Positions 34,712-48,189 are shown, counted from the first letter of the stretch. The stretch: 64,000 nt of DNA from Scalesia atractyloides (GCA_947069175.1 CAMTDV010000017.1:48927137-48991136); one strand, 5' to 3'. Translations and numbers: made by a program. The notes: generated by a model from the sequence alone, not told the origin.

Positions 34712-37700
34712 ATGGATGATTTCCATAACGCTTTTGCTTCACCAATGGCTTCAACATCTAATGCAAACGCGGTAAACCAGATGAATCTGGATAATGAGAT
34801 GGGAACTACTACAAAACCGCCAAAGTTGATAAGCATGGATGAGTTTGAAGGCTGGAAGGAAAAGTTCGTGAACTGGATTCAAGCAAATCACTTTCATAGT
34901 TGGATTGCTTGTAGAAATCGGATATAAGTGGCCAAAAGATGAACGTGATCAAGATCTTGCTTTGATTAAGTTTACACCAGAACATAAAGATGCGTATGTG
35001 GCAGAAAAGAAGATGATCAGCCTGATACAGCAATCAGTGAAAGAAGACATCTTGATCTTGCTACCTGAATGCGAAACATCACAACTGTTGTGGCATGCTC
35101 TTTGTGCTAAATATTTGGGAAGTGACGAGATGATTAAAAGCGAGAAGGCTTTAATCAAGAAAGAGTTTGACATTTTCACGATGATCAAAGGCGAAACCAT
35201 GAAGCAGATGATCGATAGATACTGTCATTTGATGGTTCAGATGCGAAGGCACAATATTAAAAAAACTGATGAAGAGCAGATTGATAAGTTGGTAGATGCA
35301 CTTCTTGAGGGGGAGTGGTCGACCTACTTGATGGTTTTGAAGAATAGTCCGAGTTGGCAACATTTCAAGTTATCATCTTTCATTGACAAGTTAGAAGGAC
35401 ATGAAATGGAGTTGCTGAAAATGGCCAAATCAAAGAATGCAAATGTAGTGCAAGATGTAGGTGTGTACTACAAAGGAGGTGTTCCGGAGATTTCGAGTCC
35501 GAAAATTCAAACAGCGTTTAGTGCGAATATGAATTCTTCGAATCATTCGTCACAAAGTCAATCGAACACTCAATCATATCCGAGTTATGATCATAGTCCT
35601 TCGAACACAGGATATTCAAGTGCTGGTTCAAATTTTCCGTTCCAGAATCAACCGAATCAGACAAATCAGAAAAATTATTCTAATTCTGATCCAAACGTAT
35701 TTCAGTGCAACATTGCGATCAATCTGAAGAATGTTTTCCCTGAGCAAGTAGCTAAACAACATATAGTGCTTCTTGCAACTGTTCTTGAATCATAAGAAAG
35801 TTTAGTCGCGGAGAAGATCGGAAATCCAGAGATGACGGCTGAGGATTACGATCAGGTCGATGAAGAGGAATTGGAACTGATGGATAGCAAGTGGAACTTA
35901 GCATCGATTATAAGAAGAGTCACAAAGTTTGTTACGCTCACTGGAAGAGACATTGGAAACTCGAGCAATAAGCTTGGATTTGACAAGTCGAAAGTTACGT
36001 GCTTCAAGTGCAGACAAAAGGGGCATTTCAAACGCGAATGCACGAACCAAGAAGCAAGCGGCAATAAAAGTCCTTTCGGCAACAACAATGACTATTACAA
36101 GAAAGCATTGCAGTACAAGCCATATCCAAAGAGAACTCAAGTTGAAGTTCAAGATAATTCCTCAAAGCTAACTGAACAAGCTCTAGTTGTGTCTAATGAA
36201 GAAGAAGGCTTTGATTGGAATAAGTATATTGGAAAGAAGATTGGAGTTGCTTTAATGGCAGATCGTGGATGAATCAGAGTCGATGGTTGATGATGCAGCT
36301 CTGGAGAATGCGATATTGGAAGAATATCTTCAAAGAACTGAGGAAGAGGAAATGATCTATCACCAGACACAGATGAAGAACATTATCTCTCCTAACTTTA
36401 ATGCTAGTTTTGCAGGTTGCTTTGGAAATGCTTCGCAAGAGCATGTGGCTGAAAAGAAGAAACCAGAGATTGAGGAGGTCATTGACGTGACAAAGGAAAT
36501 GAATGCAGAGAATCTCACAAAGATTGCTGATAAAGCCATGATGGCAAATCTGAAACAGGTGGGTTCAGAGGTAAAGGTGATTGAAAAGGAAGTTGTGAAA
36601 GTTGTGGAGGTTGAAAAACCTTGCACAAAGTGCACAAAACCTTGTGAGCAATGTGTTGAGAAATCTCAAATCATAAGTGAATTGAACGTGCATAACGAAA
36701 ATTTTAGATATGATTATCGCACGATGAAAGAAGCTTATGATAAGATGAAAGGCACTTATTGCCATGTTGAAAAAGCTAATCTAGAACAAGGTGCTAATAT
36801 AAGAATGTTAAAAGCAACGGTAATTGAAAAACAAGAAGCAATTAACATGTATATAAACACCATTGCTGAAACAAGACAAGAGCTTTAAGATATGAAAATT
36901 GAAACTGAACGAGTGAGACAACTCTTGCTCAGTTATACAACAAACGCTTATGTCATCGATCACATTCTTCCTACGATTAAGTCGGAGGAAAATGTTGAAA
37001 AACCAAAAGGTATGAAATGTAAAGAGTACAGCAATGTTCCACCTCCATTACTTGCAAGTTATTATCACAAGAAAGTGGATGGGATTGAAAAGGCAACTAA
37101 CATAACACTTTTATCAGAAACAAATGATAAGTTGCCTGAGAACATTGATATAGTCTATACGACATAAAATGATGACTGTGAAGCGGTTGTGAAAAATGTG
37201 GTTGAAAATGTTTTAGGAAATGATTCTGAATCATAATCTGAAAATGACAATACATCATCAGAAAATAGCCTAAGTGATGATCCTAACGTTGTGATGTACA
37301 AAGTTAAGGACTCTGATAGACTATATTTCGACGATAGTTTTCCGATTCGAAATGTGAAAGAAGATCAAATCGATAAATTGTTCAAACTTATTGAAGTATC
37401 ATCAGATGATCTTGAGAGAAATGAAAAGAAGTTTTACTCAAAATCCAAAAAAGTTTATAACAACTACCGAATGAATGGTGGTGACTTTCCTAAGAATAGG
37501 AGAGCGGGTTTGGGTTTGGGTTTGGGGGTAGAAGATGAACCAAAAAAGAAATAAAAGTCACCATTTCACGAATACAAGAATAAAAACATGAAATTCGTGT
37601 TTGGGACTAACACGGTTTAGGAAGAAAGTTTGATTGGAAAGCAATCAAATGATGAGTTTAAGAAGGAAAAAGAACTTCGGGATAAGGCTAAATCCACAAG

Positions 37701-37851
37701 TGGAGTAAAACCCACGAATGGAAACTCTGATACTCGGACTTGCTTCAAATGCAATAAAGTTGGTCACATTGCTCGCAAGTGTCCGAAATCAAAGCTTGTG
37801 TATCACCGAAGAAAGACAGTTTCAGATGATGAGAACCTTAAGCACCCATAA
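34712..37851 (+). pseudogene. gag of outer copia element, broken
   Basis: Start ATG at 34,712. The capsid region is split by a frameshift near 34,910 and by a TAA at 35,793 in a position where relatives have Tyr. A first zinc knuckle (CFKCRQKGHFKREC) is near 36,000-36,045. The frame shifts again near 36,268 into a Lys/Glu-rich, coiled-coil part with a CTKCTKPCEQC cluster. It has stops near 36,886, 37,165 and 37,552. A second knuckle (CFKCNKVGHIARKCP) is near 37,741-37,785. Two knuckles in one long Gag fit the SIRE/Maximus lineage. Confidence 0.88.
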
Positions 37852-39468
37852 ATTGTAAAACAAATCACGATCTTAAAACGAAACAATGAATCTAACATCG
37901 AAGTGAAACCTAAAACTGAATCTAAGTTTGAGAAATCAACTTTTGAAAAAGTGAAACTTCTAAATCAAATGAAAACAAAGATTCAAAGTTTTACATCAAG
38001 AAAGCTCGAATGAAATCTCAAGCTTGGGTTGCAAAGAAAACTTCATCATCATCTGAAAGTGCAAAGTTTGTTCAGAAAAAATTGGAAATGTCAAATAAAC
38101 TAACTCAGTCAATGTTAAAGATTCCAAAGAAACAATGACTGATAAGGGGGTTATCAAAAATGATCTTTCAAAATTAAAAGGGGATCTTCTAAAACAAACA
38201 AAGAAAGATAAAATTGAAAAGTTTGCAAAGTTGACATTGGACGAGATGTTTGATGGCAATTTTGATTACGCAGATGAGTGTGAATTTGATTACGAAGATG
38301 GTTATCCGATTCAACCAAAGACCGGAAAGGCTTGGGTTTCCCTCTTTAAGTAGTTACTTTGCATGTGCAGGGGCTCCAAAGATCCATCTTGTCAAAGTGG
38401 ATTATAGATAGCGGAGCTTCACGTCACATGACCTGGATGCGTGCCTTACTCTTCGATATTAAAGCAATCAATGGAGGGTACGTGGGATTCGCGGGTAATC
38501 AAGGAGGTAGAATCGTTGCAGAAAGAAAGTTCTCTAATGGTGTGGTTTCATTTGATAAGGTCAACTATATCGCCGAGCTGGAGAACAATCTTCTCAGTAT
38601 TTCTCAGATCTGTGATAAGCAGTTTACCACCCATTTCAACGACAAGGAGTGCATGATCATTAAACCAGGCTTTAAGATTCCAGAAGAATGGATTCTCATG
38701 CGTGCTCCTCGCGAGAATGATCTTTATGTGCTAGATATGAGCGTTGCTACTACTACTTCAAAGTCGGCTCAATGTTTCGTAACGAAGGCCACAGAGAAGG
38801 AGTCAATTCTTTGGCACAGAAAGATGGGTCATATACACCTCAGAAAGATGAATCATCTGGTTCACAATGATTTAGTTGAAGGAGTGAATCTTAGAAGCTT
38901 TCACATGACTGATTGTTGTCTGGAATGCAAGAAAGGAAATCAGGTTAAAAAGTCTCATCCAAGAAAGATTCTTAACTCTATCAAGCTGCCGCTCGAAAGA
39001 CTGCATATGGATCTCTTCGGTCCAATGAATGTTCGTAGTATATCAGGAGATCTTTATTGTCTTGTCTTCACCGATGATTATTCAAGATTTTCATGGGTTG
39101 TCTTCCAAGAGAGCAAAGACGAAACGTTCGATAATCTCATGATTCTCTTCAGGAAGATTGAAAATCTGTACCATCTCCCTATTAGAAGAATCCGAAGTGA
39201 TAACGGTACAAAATTCAAGAACGCCCGAATGAAAGAGTTTTGCAACGACAAAGGAATTTTACACGAATTTAGTGCTCCATACACTCCGCAACAAAATGGA
39301 GTAGCTGAGAGGAAGAATAGAACGTTGATAGAAACAGCAAGAACTATGCTTGCTGATTCAAAACTTCCTGTCAGTTTCTGGAGTGAAGCAGTCGCAACAG
39401 CATGCTATACATTGAACATAGTCTTGACGGTCAAACCTACCAAGAAGACTTGCTTCGAAATGCTATAA
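37852..39468 (+). pseudogene. Protease and integrase of outer copia element
   Basis: A Lys-rich linker (38,135-38,353) runs into protease with WIIDSGASRHMT (38,398-38,433). The integrase zinc domain (LWHRKMGHIH...CLECKKG) is at 38,810-38,940. The catalytic core has HMDLFGP, SDNGTKF and QQNGVAERKNR (39,005-39,330). Reading stops near 39,466, where the frame moves into the RT segment. Confidence 0.9.
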
Positions 39469-41408
39469 CCGAAGGCAACCCAATCTGAAGTATCTAGAAT
39501 CGTTTGGAGCACCGTGTACAGTTATTGATTCAGACGGAAAGTTTGGTGCCAAATCTATAGATGGTTTCTTTGTCGGCTACGCAACTCCACTCAAGAGAGT
39601 ATATCTTCCAAGTTTGAGAAGAGTAGTAGAAGCACAACACGTCGATTGTTTTCGATATACAAATCCAATTCAAAGAGCAGGCGATGCTTGGTTGTTCAAT
39701 TATAGTGAATTGTGGAAATCATTTGACTTGCCAGAAGAGCCTTCCGAAGAAGACATTGCAGTGTTGTATTATCTACATCAGTCGGCTAATCAAGAGCAGA
39801 TTATTAGACCAATAGTGGTTAATCAACCAACTGTTGGATCATCTTCTTCTGGTGCAGGTCCTAGTACTAGCGGTGTTCAAGAAACTACAGTAGAACAAGA
39901 GACACCAGCTACAGAACCAGTGATTGCTACAGTGGAACCCAATCTTTCTCTAGCACATGATTCAGACTCTGATGAGGCTGCGACGCTTTATGATGATGGA
40001 GAATCTTCTTCTGATGAAGAATCTGAGCAGATCACAAGTATGTTAAACCAATCTGCTGGCCCAAGTACTCAAAATGAAACGACTTCTAGTGCTCCTACAG
40101 TTGAAGTGGTGGTTGATCAGAATATTACTAATCAAGAGAGTACTGTTGATGTTCCATGTGAGGTGATGCCAAGATCTTATTCAAACCACCCATCAAATTC
40201 AATAATTGGTGAATTGCAAACTGGCATGAGAACAAGGAGTCAGATAAACAAAGCGTTGAACTGTTTCTATACTCGAGTAGCTCCGATTCAAGAGTATTTT
40301 TATTATTCATGCTTCATATCCCAGGTTGAGACGAAGAATGTTTCTGAAGCTTTAGGAGAAGAAAATTGGGTGCAGGCGATGCAAGAAGAATTGCTACAAT
40401 TCGAAAAGCTGGGAGTATGGAAGCCTGTTGACCTACCAGAGAATCAAAAGGCGATAGATACCAAATGGGTCTTCAAGTGCAAACGCGATGATCGTGGAGC
40501 TATAGTGCGCAACAAAGCTCGGCTCATTGTCAAAGGATTCCATCAACAAGAAGGAATTGATTATACAGAAGTGTATGCACCAGTTGCAAGATTGGAGTGC
40601 ATTCGCATTTTCCTTGCATTTGCTGCTTGGAAAGGATTTAAAGTGTACCACTTAGATGTGAAATCTGCTTTTCTATACGGTAAGCTACGTGAGCAAGTGT
40701 ACGTCGGCCAACCACCGGGTTTTGTCGATCCTCTAAAGAAGAAGAAAGCCTATCCTCTGGATAAAGCACTATATGGTTTGCATCAGGCCCCGAGAGCCTG
40801 GTACGAGACGTTATCTCAACATCTCGTCGGCAACGACTTTATTAGAGGAACGTTGGATAGTACGCTCTTTACCAGAGAAGTTGGAAGTCATCAAATTATT
40901 GTACAAATATATGTGGACGACATCATATTTGGTTCAACAAATGACGATCTTTGTAAAGAGTTTGAGAAAATCATGAAGAAGAAATTTGAGATGTCTTCTA
41001 TGGGCGAAATGAAATTCTTCCTCGGATTGCAAGTTGATCAGTTGCCAGACGGTATTTTCATTCATCAAACCAAGTATGTTCATGACATCTTGAACAAGTT
41101 TGAAATGGAAAGCTCGAAGCCGTTATCTACTCCTCTTGCACTCACGGAATTTGCATCGATGAAACCGGAACCAAAGTTGATAATACTCTTTACAGGTCGA
41201 TGATAGGATCACTTATGTATCTGACGGCATCTCGCCCGGATATAATGTATCCTACCTGCCTCTGCGCCAGATATCAGTCTAGTCCCAGAATTTCTCACAT
41301 ACAGATCGAGAAGCGCATTTTCAGATACTTGAAGGGATGTCCAAGCACCGGCTTGTGGTACCCGAAGAATGACAACTTCGATCTGACGGGATACGCTGAT
41401 TCTGATTT
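39469..41408 (+). pseudogene. Reverse transcriptase and first part of RNase H
   Basis: Linker rich in Ser/Thr/Glu, then RT from about 40,380 with KARLIVKGFHQQEGIDYTEV, YHLDVKSAFLYG and the catalytic YVDDIIFGS (40,912-40,938). A frameshift near 41,200 leads to the RNase H start (SLMYLTASRPDIM, GYADSDF). The second copia element enters after the codon for the last Asp. The rest resumes at 56,128. Confidence 0.93.
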
Positions 41409-41831
41409 TGTTGGTGCATATGTCTGTTGCCTACGTCATTATGTATCGAGTCTGAGTGAATAGGGCTTAATCTGTTAGAAACGAGGCGTATTTAAGTGTT
41501 TTGTATGCCAAGTTCGCTCGATATGGTTGAGAGAAGTCAAGTTCGGCCGAACTTGACTAAGCCAAGTTCGCGCGAACTTCCACCTTAACCAGCGAACTTG
41601 CAATAGTATAAATAGGTGCCTTGGTGATTCATTTTGAACGTGGAGAGATTTTGGCACAGAGACGGCGAAGCTCTGTCGAATCCGGTTCTCGAATGTATTG
41701 AACTTTAGATCAATGAAAACAACATTTAAATGAGTAATTCTTGTTATTTGGTTAACTTTTCATTAGTTTCCGCCTAATCGAACAATGGATAACAAATTTA
41801 GGTTCCCGTGCTAATCGTGGACGTTCCTACA
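41409..41831 (+). repeat. 5' LTR, nested copia element
   Basis: TGTTGGTGCATATG start, CCTACA end. Three U3 palindromes (41,508-41,582) precede the TATA box. Confidence 0.92.
41607..41614 (+). promoter_or_regulatory. TATA box in copia LTR
   Basis: TATAAATA about 25 bp downstream of the last U3 palindrome. The same arrangement is at 55,903-55,910. Confidence 0.65.
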
Positions 41832-41833
41832 AG

Positions 41834-41844
41834 TGGTATCAGAG
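41834..41844 (+). other. Primer-binding site, nested copia element
   Basis: TGGTATCAGAG followed by T instead of C. Confidence 0.9.
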
Positions 41845-42079
41845 TCTGGATACCTAAATTTGCTGGAATCAAGACAAGAATTTCTCTATTTTATCTCCAT
41901 TCTATCATTTTTCTTAACATTTTCACATACTTGATGATTTCATGGACAAAATCAGCTAAAAATTGAATATGTCATGAAAAATACAGTTGTGGTAAACCCC
42001 TGAGAGTTTGGACATCGAATTCAATCAGATTGATATCAAAAAGTTGAAAAAACCATGATTTGGAAAAACATGTTGGACG

Positions 42080-42570
42080 AACTCGAGACCAAGTTCGACC
42101 GAACTTGACTAAAATTCTCTGAATTTTAATCAAGTTCGCCCGAACTTGATAGTTTTTCAAGACTTAAACTTCAAGTCCGACCAAACTTAGCTTAAATTCT
42201 TCAAAATTTTATTAAGTTCGATCGAACTTGTATAAAATCTGTTGAAAATTTGTTTAAGTTCGCTCGAACTTAGCTTTTTCTTGAAAAATATTCCTAAGTT
42301 CGACCGAACTTGCTATTTTTCTTGAAACCTTTTCACAAGTTCGTTTGTAATAAACTCAAGACACCTAAGTTCGACTGAACTTGAGTGTTCTTCTTGAAAT
42401 ATTTTTACAAGTTCGCTCGAAGTACATTTTTTTCTCAAAATCTACATCAAGTTCGACCGAACTTAAGGTAGTGTGATAAAATTTGAACCTTGCCATATAA
42501 GTTCGACCGAACTTGTGAAAAACTGAAATCAAAAACTGTTTTCACACAAGTTCGACCGAACTTGTCTGTT
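42080..42570. repeat. Palindrome array in leader of nested element
   Basis: About 11 copies of the AAGTTCGNNCGAACTT family, the densest array in the window, ending about 60 bp before the gag ATG at 42,629. The central two bases vary freely while the arms are kept. Confidence 0.9.
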
Positions 42571-42628
42571 TCTAATCAAATTTTGAGTGTTTTTTATCAT
42601 ATCTCAGATACGTCTCTGGATTGTCAAA

Positions 42629-45600
42629 ATGGAAGATTTTCACAACGTGTTCGTCTCTCAAATGGCTTCTTCATCAAATGCTAATGTTCTTGCGTCAAAT
42701 CAGATGAATATCGACAATGAAATGGGTACTACGTCAACCACCAAAGCTAATGAGCATGGACGAATTTGAAGGGTGGAAAGAAAAGTTTGTGAACTGGATA
42801 CAAGCGAATCAATTCAACAGCTGGGTTGCAGTTGAGGATGGTTACAAATGGCTAAAGGATGAGCGTGATCAAGATCTTCCGCTGAACAAGTTTTCAAATA
42901 CTGACAAAGATAATTATGTTGCTGAGAAGAAAATGATCAGTTTGATACAGCAATCAGTGAAGGAAGATATCTTGATATTATTACCAGAATATGATACTTC
43001 GCAAGAATTATGGAATTCTCTTTGTGAAAAAATCAAAGGAAGTGATGAAATGATCAAAAGCAAAAAGGCTTTAAGCAAGAAAGAATTCGAGATCTTAACG
43101 ATGATAAAATGTGAAACAATGAAGCAGATGATCGATAGATACTGTCACCTCATGGTTCAGATGCGGAGACATGATATCAAAAGATCTAGTGAAGAGCAAA
43201 TCGAGAAGTTGGCTGATGCAATTCCAGAAGGAGAATGGACAACATATCTGACGATTCTGAAGAATAGTCCATCTTGGAGACATTTCAAGTTGTCATCCTT
43301 CATAGACAAATTGGAAGGACATGAAATGGAATTGATGAAGATTGCAAAATCAAAGAATGTTAATGTTGTTCAAGATGTCGGTGTCTATTACAAAGGATGT
43401 ATTCTAGATACTCCGATTCAAAGCCCGAAAAGTCAAACAATATTTAGTACAAATACAAATTCTTCTCCAAGTCAAAGTTCTCCATATGCTGGATATACAA
43501 GTGCAAGTTCAAGCTCTTCATTCCAAAGTCAGACAAGCCAAGCTAGTTCTGATTCAAATGTTTTTCAATGCAACATAGCAGTTGACTTGAAGAATATATT
43601 TCCAGAAAAGGTAGCTAAACAGCACATAGCACTTCTTACTACCGTTCTTGAATCATATGAAAGTCTCGTTGCTGGAAATATCGGTAATCCAGATATGACC
43701 GCCGAAGATTATGATCAGGTGGACGAAGAAGAATTGGAGCTAATGGATATTAAATGGAGCCTTGCATCTATTACCAGAAGAGTTTCCAAATTTGTGGCAC
43801 TCACTGGAAGGGATATTGGTAATTCAAACAACAAACTTGGATTTGACAAGTCTAAAGTCACATGCTTCAGGTGTCGACAAAAAGGACACTTCAAACGAGA
43901 ATTCAGCAATCAAGAAGCAAGTGGAAATCAAAACCCTTTCGGCAGCAACAATGAGTACTACAAGAAAGCTTTTCAATACAAGCAATATCGAAAGAGAACA
44001 CAAGTCGAAGTAGAAGATAAACCTGCAAAGAAAGCCGAACAAGCTCTTGTTGCCAATCATGAAGAAGATGGTTTTGACTGGAACAGATACATTGGAAAGA
44101 AAACTGGTGTTGCTATGATAGCAGAGTTAGTGGATGAATCTGATACATCATATGTCGATGCTGCTTTGGAAAATGCCATTCTGGAAGGTTATAGGCAGAG
44201 AGCTGAGGAAGAAGAATTAGCTTACCTTGAGATGCAAAGGCAAGAAACTTTAAAATCGGAGGCAGAAAAGGTAAAAGCTGAGGTAAAAATGTCTGAAAAG
44301 GAAGTTGTGAAAATTGTGGAGGTTGAAAAACCTTGCACAAAGTGCGCAAATCCTTGTGAACCATGTCTTGATAAAGTCAAATTCATAAGAGAATTGACTG
44401 TACACAACGAAAACTTTCGTGATGATTACAGAACCATAAAAGAAGCTTATGACAAAATATCAAGCAAATATAAATATGTTGAAAATGCTAATCGTGATAA
44501 TCGTGAGCTGAATGCTAATGTTAAAATGTTAAAAGCAACTGTAATTGAAAAACAAGGCAATTAACATGTACATTAATACAATTACTGAGACAAAGCGTGA
44601 GCTTCACGACATAAAGATTGAAACAGAAAGAGTAAGACAATTGCTGAAAAGTTACACCACAAACGCGAATGTCATTGATCACATTTTACCTATGATTAAG
44701 TCGGAGGAAAATGGTGATAAATCAAAGCGTAAAGAATATGGAAGTGTTCCTCCACCACTTCTTGCAAGTTATTCATGCAAGAAAGATGATGAGATTGAAA
44801 AGGCATTTAATTTACTCGTTTTGTCTGAAAAGAAAAATAATCTGCCTAAGAACATTGACGTAGACTTTACGAAATCAAATGATGACAATGAAGCAGTGGT
44901 AAAAATGTGGTTAAAAATGTGTTGGGAAATGATTCTGATAACGGCAGCTCTAAAAGTGCCAAATCAAGTTTGAAAAACTCTGAATCACATTCTGAAGATG
45001 ACGATACATCATCAGAACATGATCTAAGTGATGTCATGTACAAGATTAAGGAATCTGATAGATTATTCTTCGATCATAGTTTTCCGATTCGGAACGTGAA
45101 AGAAGATCAACTTGACAAAATTTTCAAACTTGTAGAAGTTTCATCAGATGATCTTGAGAAAAATGAGAAAAGATTTTACTCGAAACCTAAAAGGAATGCT
45201 AATAATTATTGAAAGTTTGGTGGTGATTTTCCTGAGAACATGAGAGCAGGATTGGGTTTGGAGGAAAGTGAAGAAGAACCGAGAAGGAACTAGAAGTCGT
45301 CATTTCATGAATATAAAGGTAAACACATGAAGTTTGTGTATGGGACGAATACGGTTCAGGAAGAATGTATGATCGGTAAAAAATCTAATGATGAATTCAA
45401 AAAGGAAAAAGAACTTCGGGACAAGGCTAAGACCAAGTCCACAAGTGGAGTAAAACCCACTAGTGGAAATGTTTCTGATAGCCGGACTTGCTTTAAATGT
45501 AATACTGTTGGACATATTGCTCGCAAATATCTGAATCTAAAGCCTGGGTTTCCTCGAAGAAAAACCGAATCAAAAGATGAAAAGCTAAAACAACCAGAGA

Positions 45601-46080
45601 TTGTAAAATCTGTTAAAGAGTCAAATAGAAACTATGAATCTAAACAAGAAGTGAAACCTAAAACTGTGTCAAAGTTGAAAACTCAACATTTGAAAAAGGT
45701 GAAACTTCAAGGTTTATTGAAATCAAAGATTCTAGGTTCTATATCAAGAAAGCAAGAAGCAAACTACAATCATGGGTTGCTAAGAAAAGCCTTTCATCAT
45801 CAGAAAAAACAAAGCCTGTTGCTGACAAAACTGAAAATGTCAAATTAACTAAGTTAGTAATCAAACCAACGAATAAAGAAAACGTAAAAATGTTTTCAGA
45901 ATCGACAATGGACGAAATGTTTGATGATAATTTTGATTATGATGAAGAATTAGAATATGGTTATGATGCTTATCAATACAAACTCAAAACCCAAAAGGTT
46001 TGGGTTTTATTTTTTAAATAGTTGTTTCATGTGCAGGAGTCCCAAGATCCACTCTATCAAAGTTGATACAGGATAGCGGA
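42629..46080 (+). pseudogene. gag of nested copia element
   Basis: Start near 42,629. A frameshift near 42,740 joins the long open stretch 42,717-44,564, the best preserved Gag here. It has WKEKFVNWIQANQFNSW, ETMKQMIDRYCHLMVQMRR, and a first knuckle damaged by Cys to Phe (CFRCRQKGHFKREF, 43,864-43,905). The rest is in 44,545-44,973, 44,907-45,212 and 45,327-45,848, with small frameshifts. The second knuckle is also altered (CFKCNTVGHIARKY, near 45,490). Sequence stops matching just after the protease start (46,080). Confidence 0.9.
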
Positions 46081-46781
46081 GCTCCCTGAGTTTTTAACTT
46101 ATCTAGAAAGTCATAATCTTTGATGTTTTTGAAATTACAAGTGGTTGAAAAAAGAAAAATTGAAAAGAATATTTAAAATTTGTGAAAATCTACACCGTTA
46201 AACAGAACACTGATTGTTATATTGAAAAATCATTTAAAATTTGATTTCCTACAAGTGATTCTTACAAAGTGGTTTCTACAAGTTGATGTTATCAAAGATT
46301 AATGGTTTGTTCTGTTGACATGTGATAATGCAGAAGATGAAAAAAGGATCGGACGACGAGTTCTCGGGATTCACATTGGTTTGTTATATTTTTAGAATGT
46401 TATTTCTTAAAAACCTAAAATCTAAAAATATGTTTTTGATTTTAAGGGGGGGTAAGAAAATTTGGAAATTTTTAGAAAAATAAAAACATATGAAAAAGTT
46501 GAAAATTCAAAAATATTGAAAAAGACAAAAAGAATTTGTTTGTCAAAAAGGAAATGATAGTACATCAGTGGACTATCATAGTATGCTAACGAATTATAAA
46601 GTTTAAAAGTGATAAACAAGTCTTACTGTGGATGCGTCGGCAGACTTTAAACGTTCAGTAAATTGTTTTCCGGGATATAAACTAAATTTAGCAACGGCTT
46701 AAATTTGTGGTTTAACACATCTTGGAAATATGGACTTAGTACTCCGAAATTTCGATTGAAGGGTTGCCTGATTCTGAGATA
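46081..46781 (+). other. Deletion scar and 3' copia spacer
   Basis: From about 46,140 the sequence is like 56,440-57,016, the end of RNase H and following spacer, so integrase, RT and most of RNase H are missing. It includes a GGATCGGACGACGAGTTCTC block (46,347) shared with 56,600 and a G-run at 46,444. Confidence 0.75.
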
Positions 46782-47200
46782 GTGCACTCCACAGGTCTCA
46801 AACCCGGGACCTGTGGGTTGAGTTAACACACAGTCCACCGCTGGACTGTGTGTCCAACTTGTTAAATAAACCGATTTTTATTATACTTATATACAAACTA
46901 AACATATTCTTTTCTGTCTTAAATAAAAAGTTTAATAATTGTCCGGGCCGGTGGTGTAGCCCGGACTCGAACTCGTGTCCTGTGGTTAAACATTCACACA
47001 GTCCACCACTGGACTGTGTGTCTAACTTGGTTATTATTCTGGTTTTTATTAAACTTAACATGTAACAGCGGTAACTCTGATTCGGTTAAAAAAAGGACAT
47101 TTTTATTAAGGCAAGCTTGCGTGGGACAAGTATCGAACTCGAGGCGTCTGCGTGTTTAGTGTGCACACAGTCCATCGCTGGACTGTGTGTCTAACCCGAG
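46782..47200 (-). other. tRNA-like modules e, f, g, truncated LTR
   Basis: Three modules at 46,782-46,860, 46,949-47,028 and 47,109-47,200. Each pairs a stem of the ACACAGTCCA/TGGACTGTGT type with a B-box-like GTTCGA or TTTGAG tract. The Pol III sense is the element sense (minus). Confidence 0.55.
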
Positions 47201-47895
47201 TTATATCTTGATTTATAATAAACTTAAACACTACAGAACCTTCGTCTTCTTCGTTGAATTTAACCAGAATCGGAAGTCCGACTGGTTCGATGTTTTAATC
47301 ATGTTCTTTAGTGTTTTGAGGTTAATTACAAATGAGATATATAAAAAGAATGAAAGATTTAAACGTAAGGTATACCGACTGGACTCCTCTGTTTCTCCGG
47401 CGAAACTCCGGTGACAGCAGAAACTTCCGGCGACGTGTGTCCTGCGGCAGAGAGTCTTCAGCAAGCTTGAAATGGATGTGGGTGACTTCGGTATAAGCTC
47501 TGGGGGTTCAGTAAGGCTCAGAAGTGAAGGGTTCGGTTTTCCGGCGATGTGCAGAACTTTTCCGGCGAGTGATATTACGTCGGGTAAAGGTGCGGTTTTG
47601 AGAGAAAAAGCTTGCAGAGGTTCGAGGAGGTATTTATAGGGCAGGTCATCGATGAATTTGGTCCGATTTCCGACTTGATTCGTCGGTTAGAAACTCTCCG
47701 GCGGTTATAACTTGTGTCGCGGACTCAGGCGTCGGTTATAACCGATGTAGGTTTAATGTTTACGTTATAACTGAAGAAATCGTAAATTCTTGGCGAGTTA
47801 GTCGGGATTTCCGACGACTGAAAATTTAGGCGCGCCGATTTTGAATTCGATAATCATGTTATGATTTAATTGTCTTCAATAGTGAACAAGAAATA

Positions 47896-48005
47896 CAAGT
47901 GGCGCAGTGGTTGGAGAGTTGAGTGTTAAGTTGTTGTTGACCCGGCTGACTGACCCGGGTTCGAAACCCGGCTGACTGACCCGGGTTCGAAACCCGGCAG
48001 TGCCA
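47896..48005 (+). other. tRNA-like module a with duplicated B box
   Basis: A box TGGCGCAGTGG, then a 26-bp unit GACCCGGGTTCGAAACCCGG-type present twice, so two B boxes lie in tandem. The partner at 54,587-54,669 has one. Confidence 0.7.
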
Positions 48006-48189
48006 TTTTATTTTTATTTCATTATTTTTAACAGTTTTTCAAAAACAAATTATATATCCCCATATAATAATTAATTATGTATCGTTTAAAATTATTTTGG
48101 GCATTAAATACGCAACGAAATTTTAAACTGATTGTTCAGTTAATAAACGGAGCGGGTTTGGTAAAATCCGTTTTTTTACGGATGTTAGA

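Larger units (their letters stand above)
46782..48189 (-). repeat. Truncated 3' LTR of gag-only gypsy
   Basis: Matches 53,474-54,855 of the other LTR. It is 26 bp longer because of a duplicated block at 47,945-47,996. It lost about 1,256 bp of its downstream end together with neighbouring copia sequence. Confidence 0.88.

Noticed and set aside
42080..42570. CRISPR-like array of short repeats
   Set aside because: Repeats are degenerate, spacers are not unique inserts of fixed size, and this is a plant retroelement leader.
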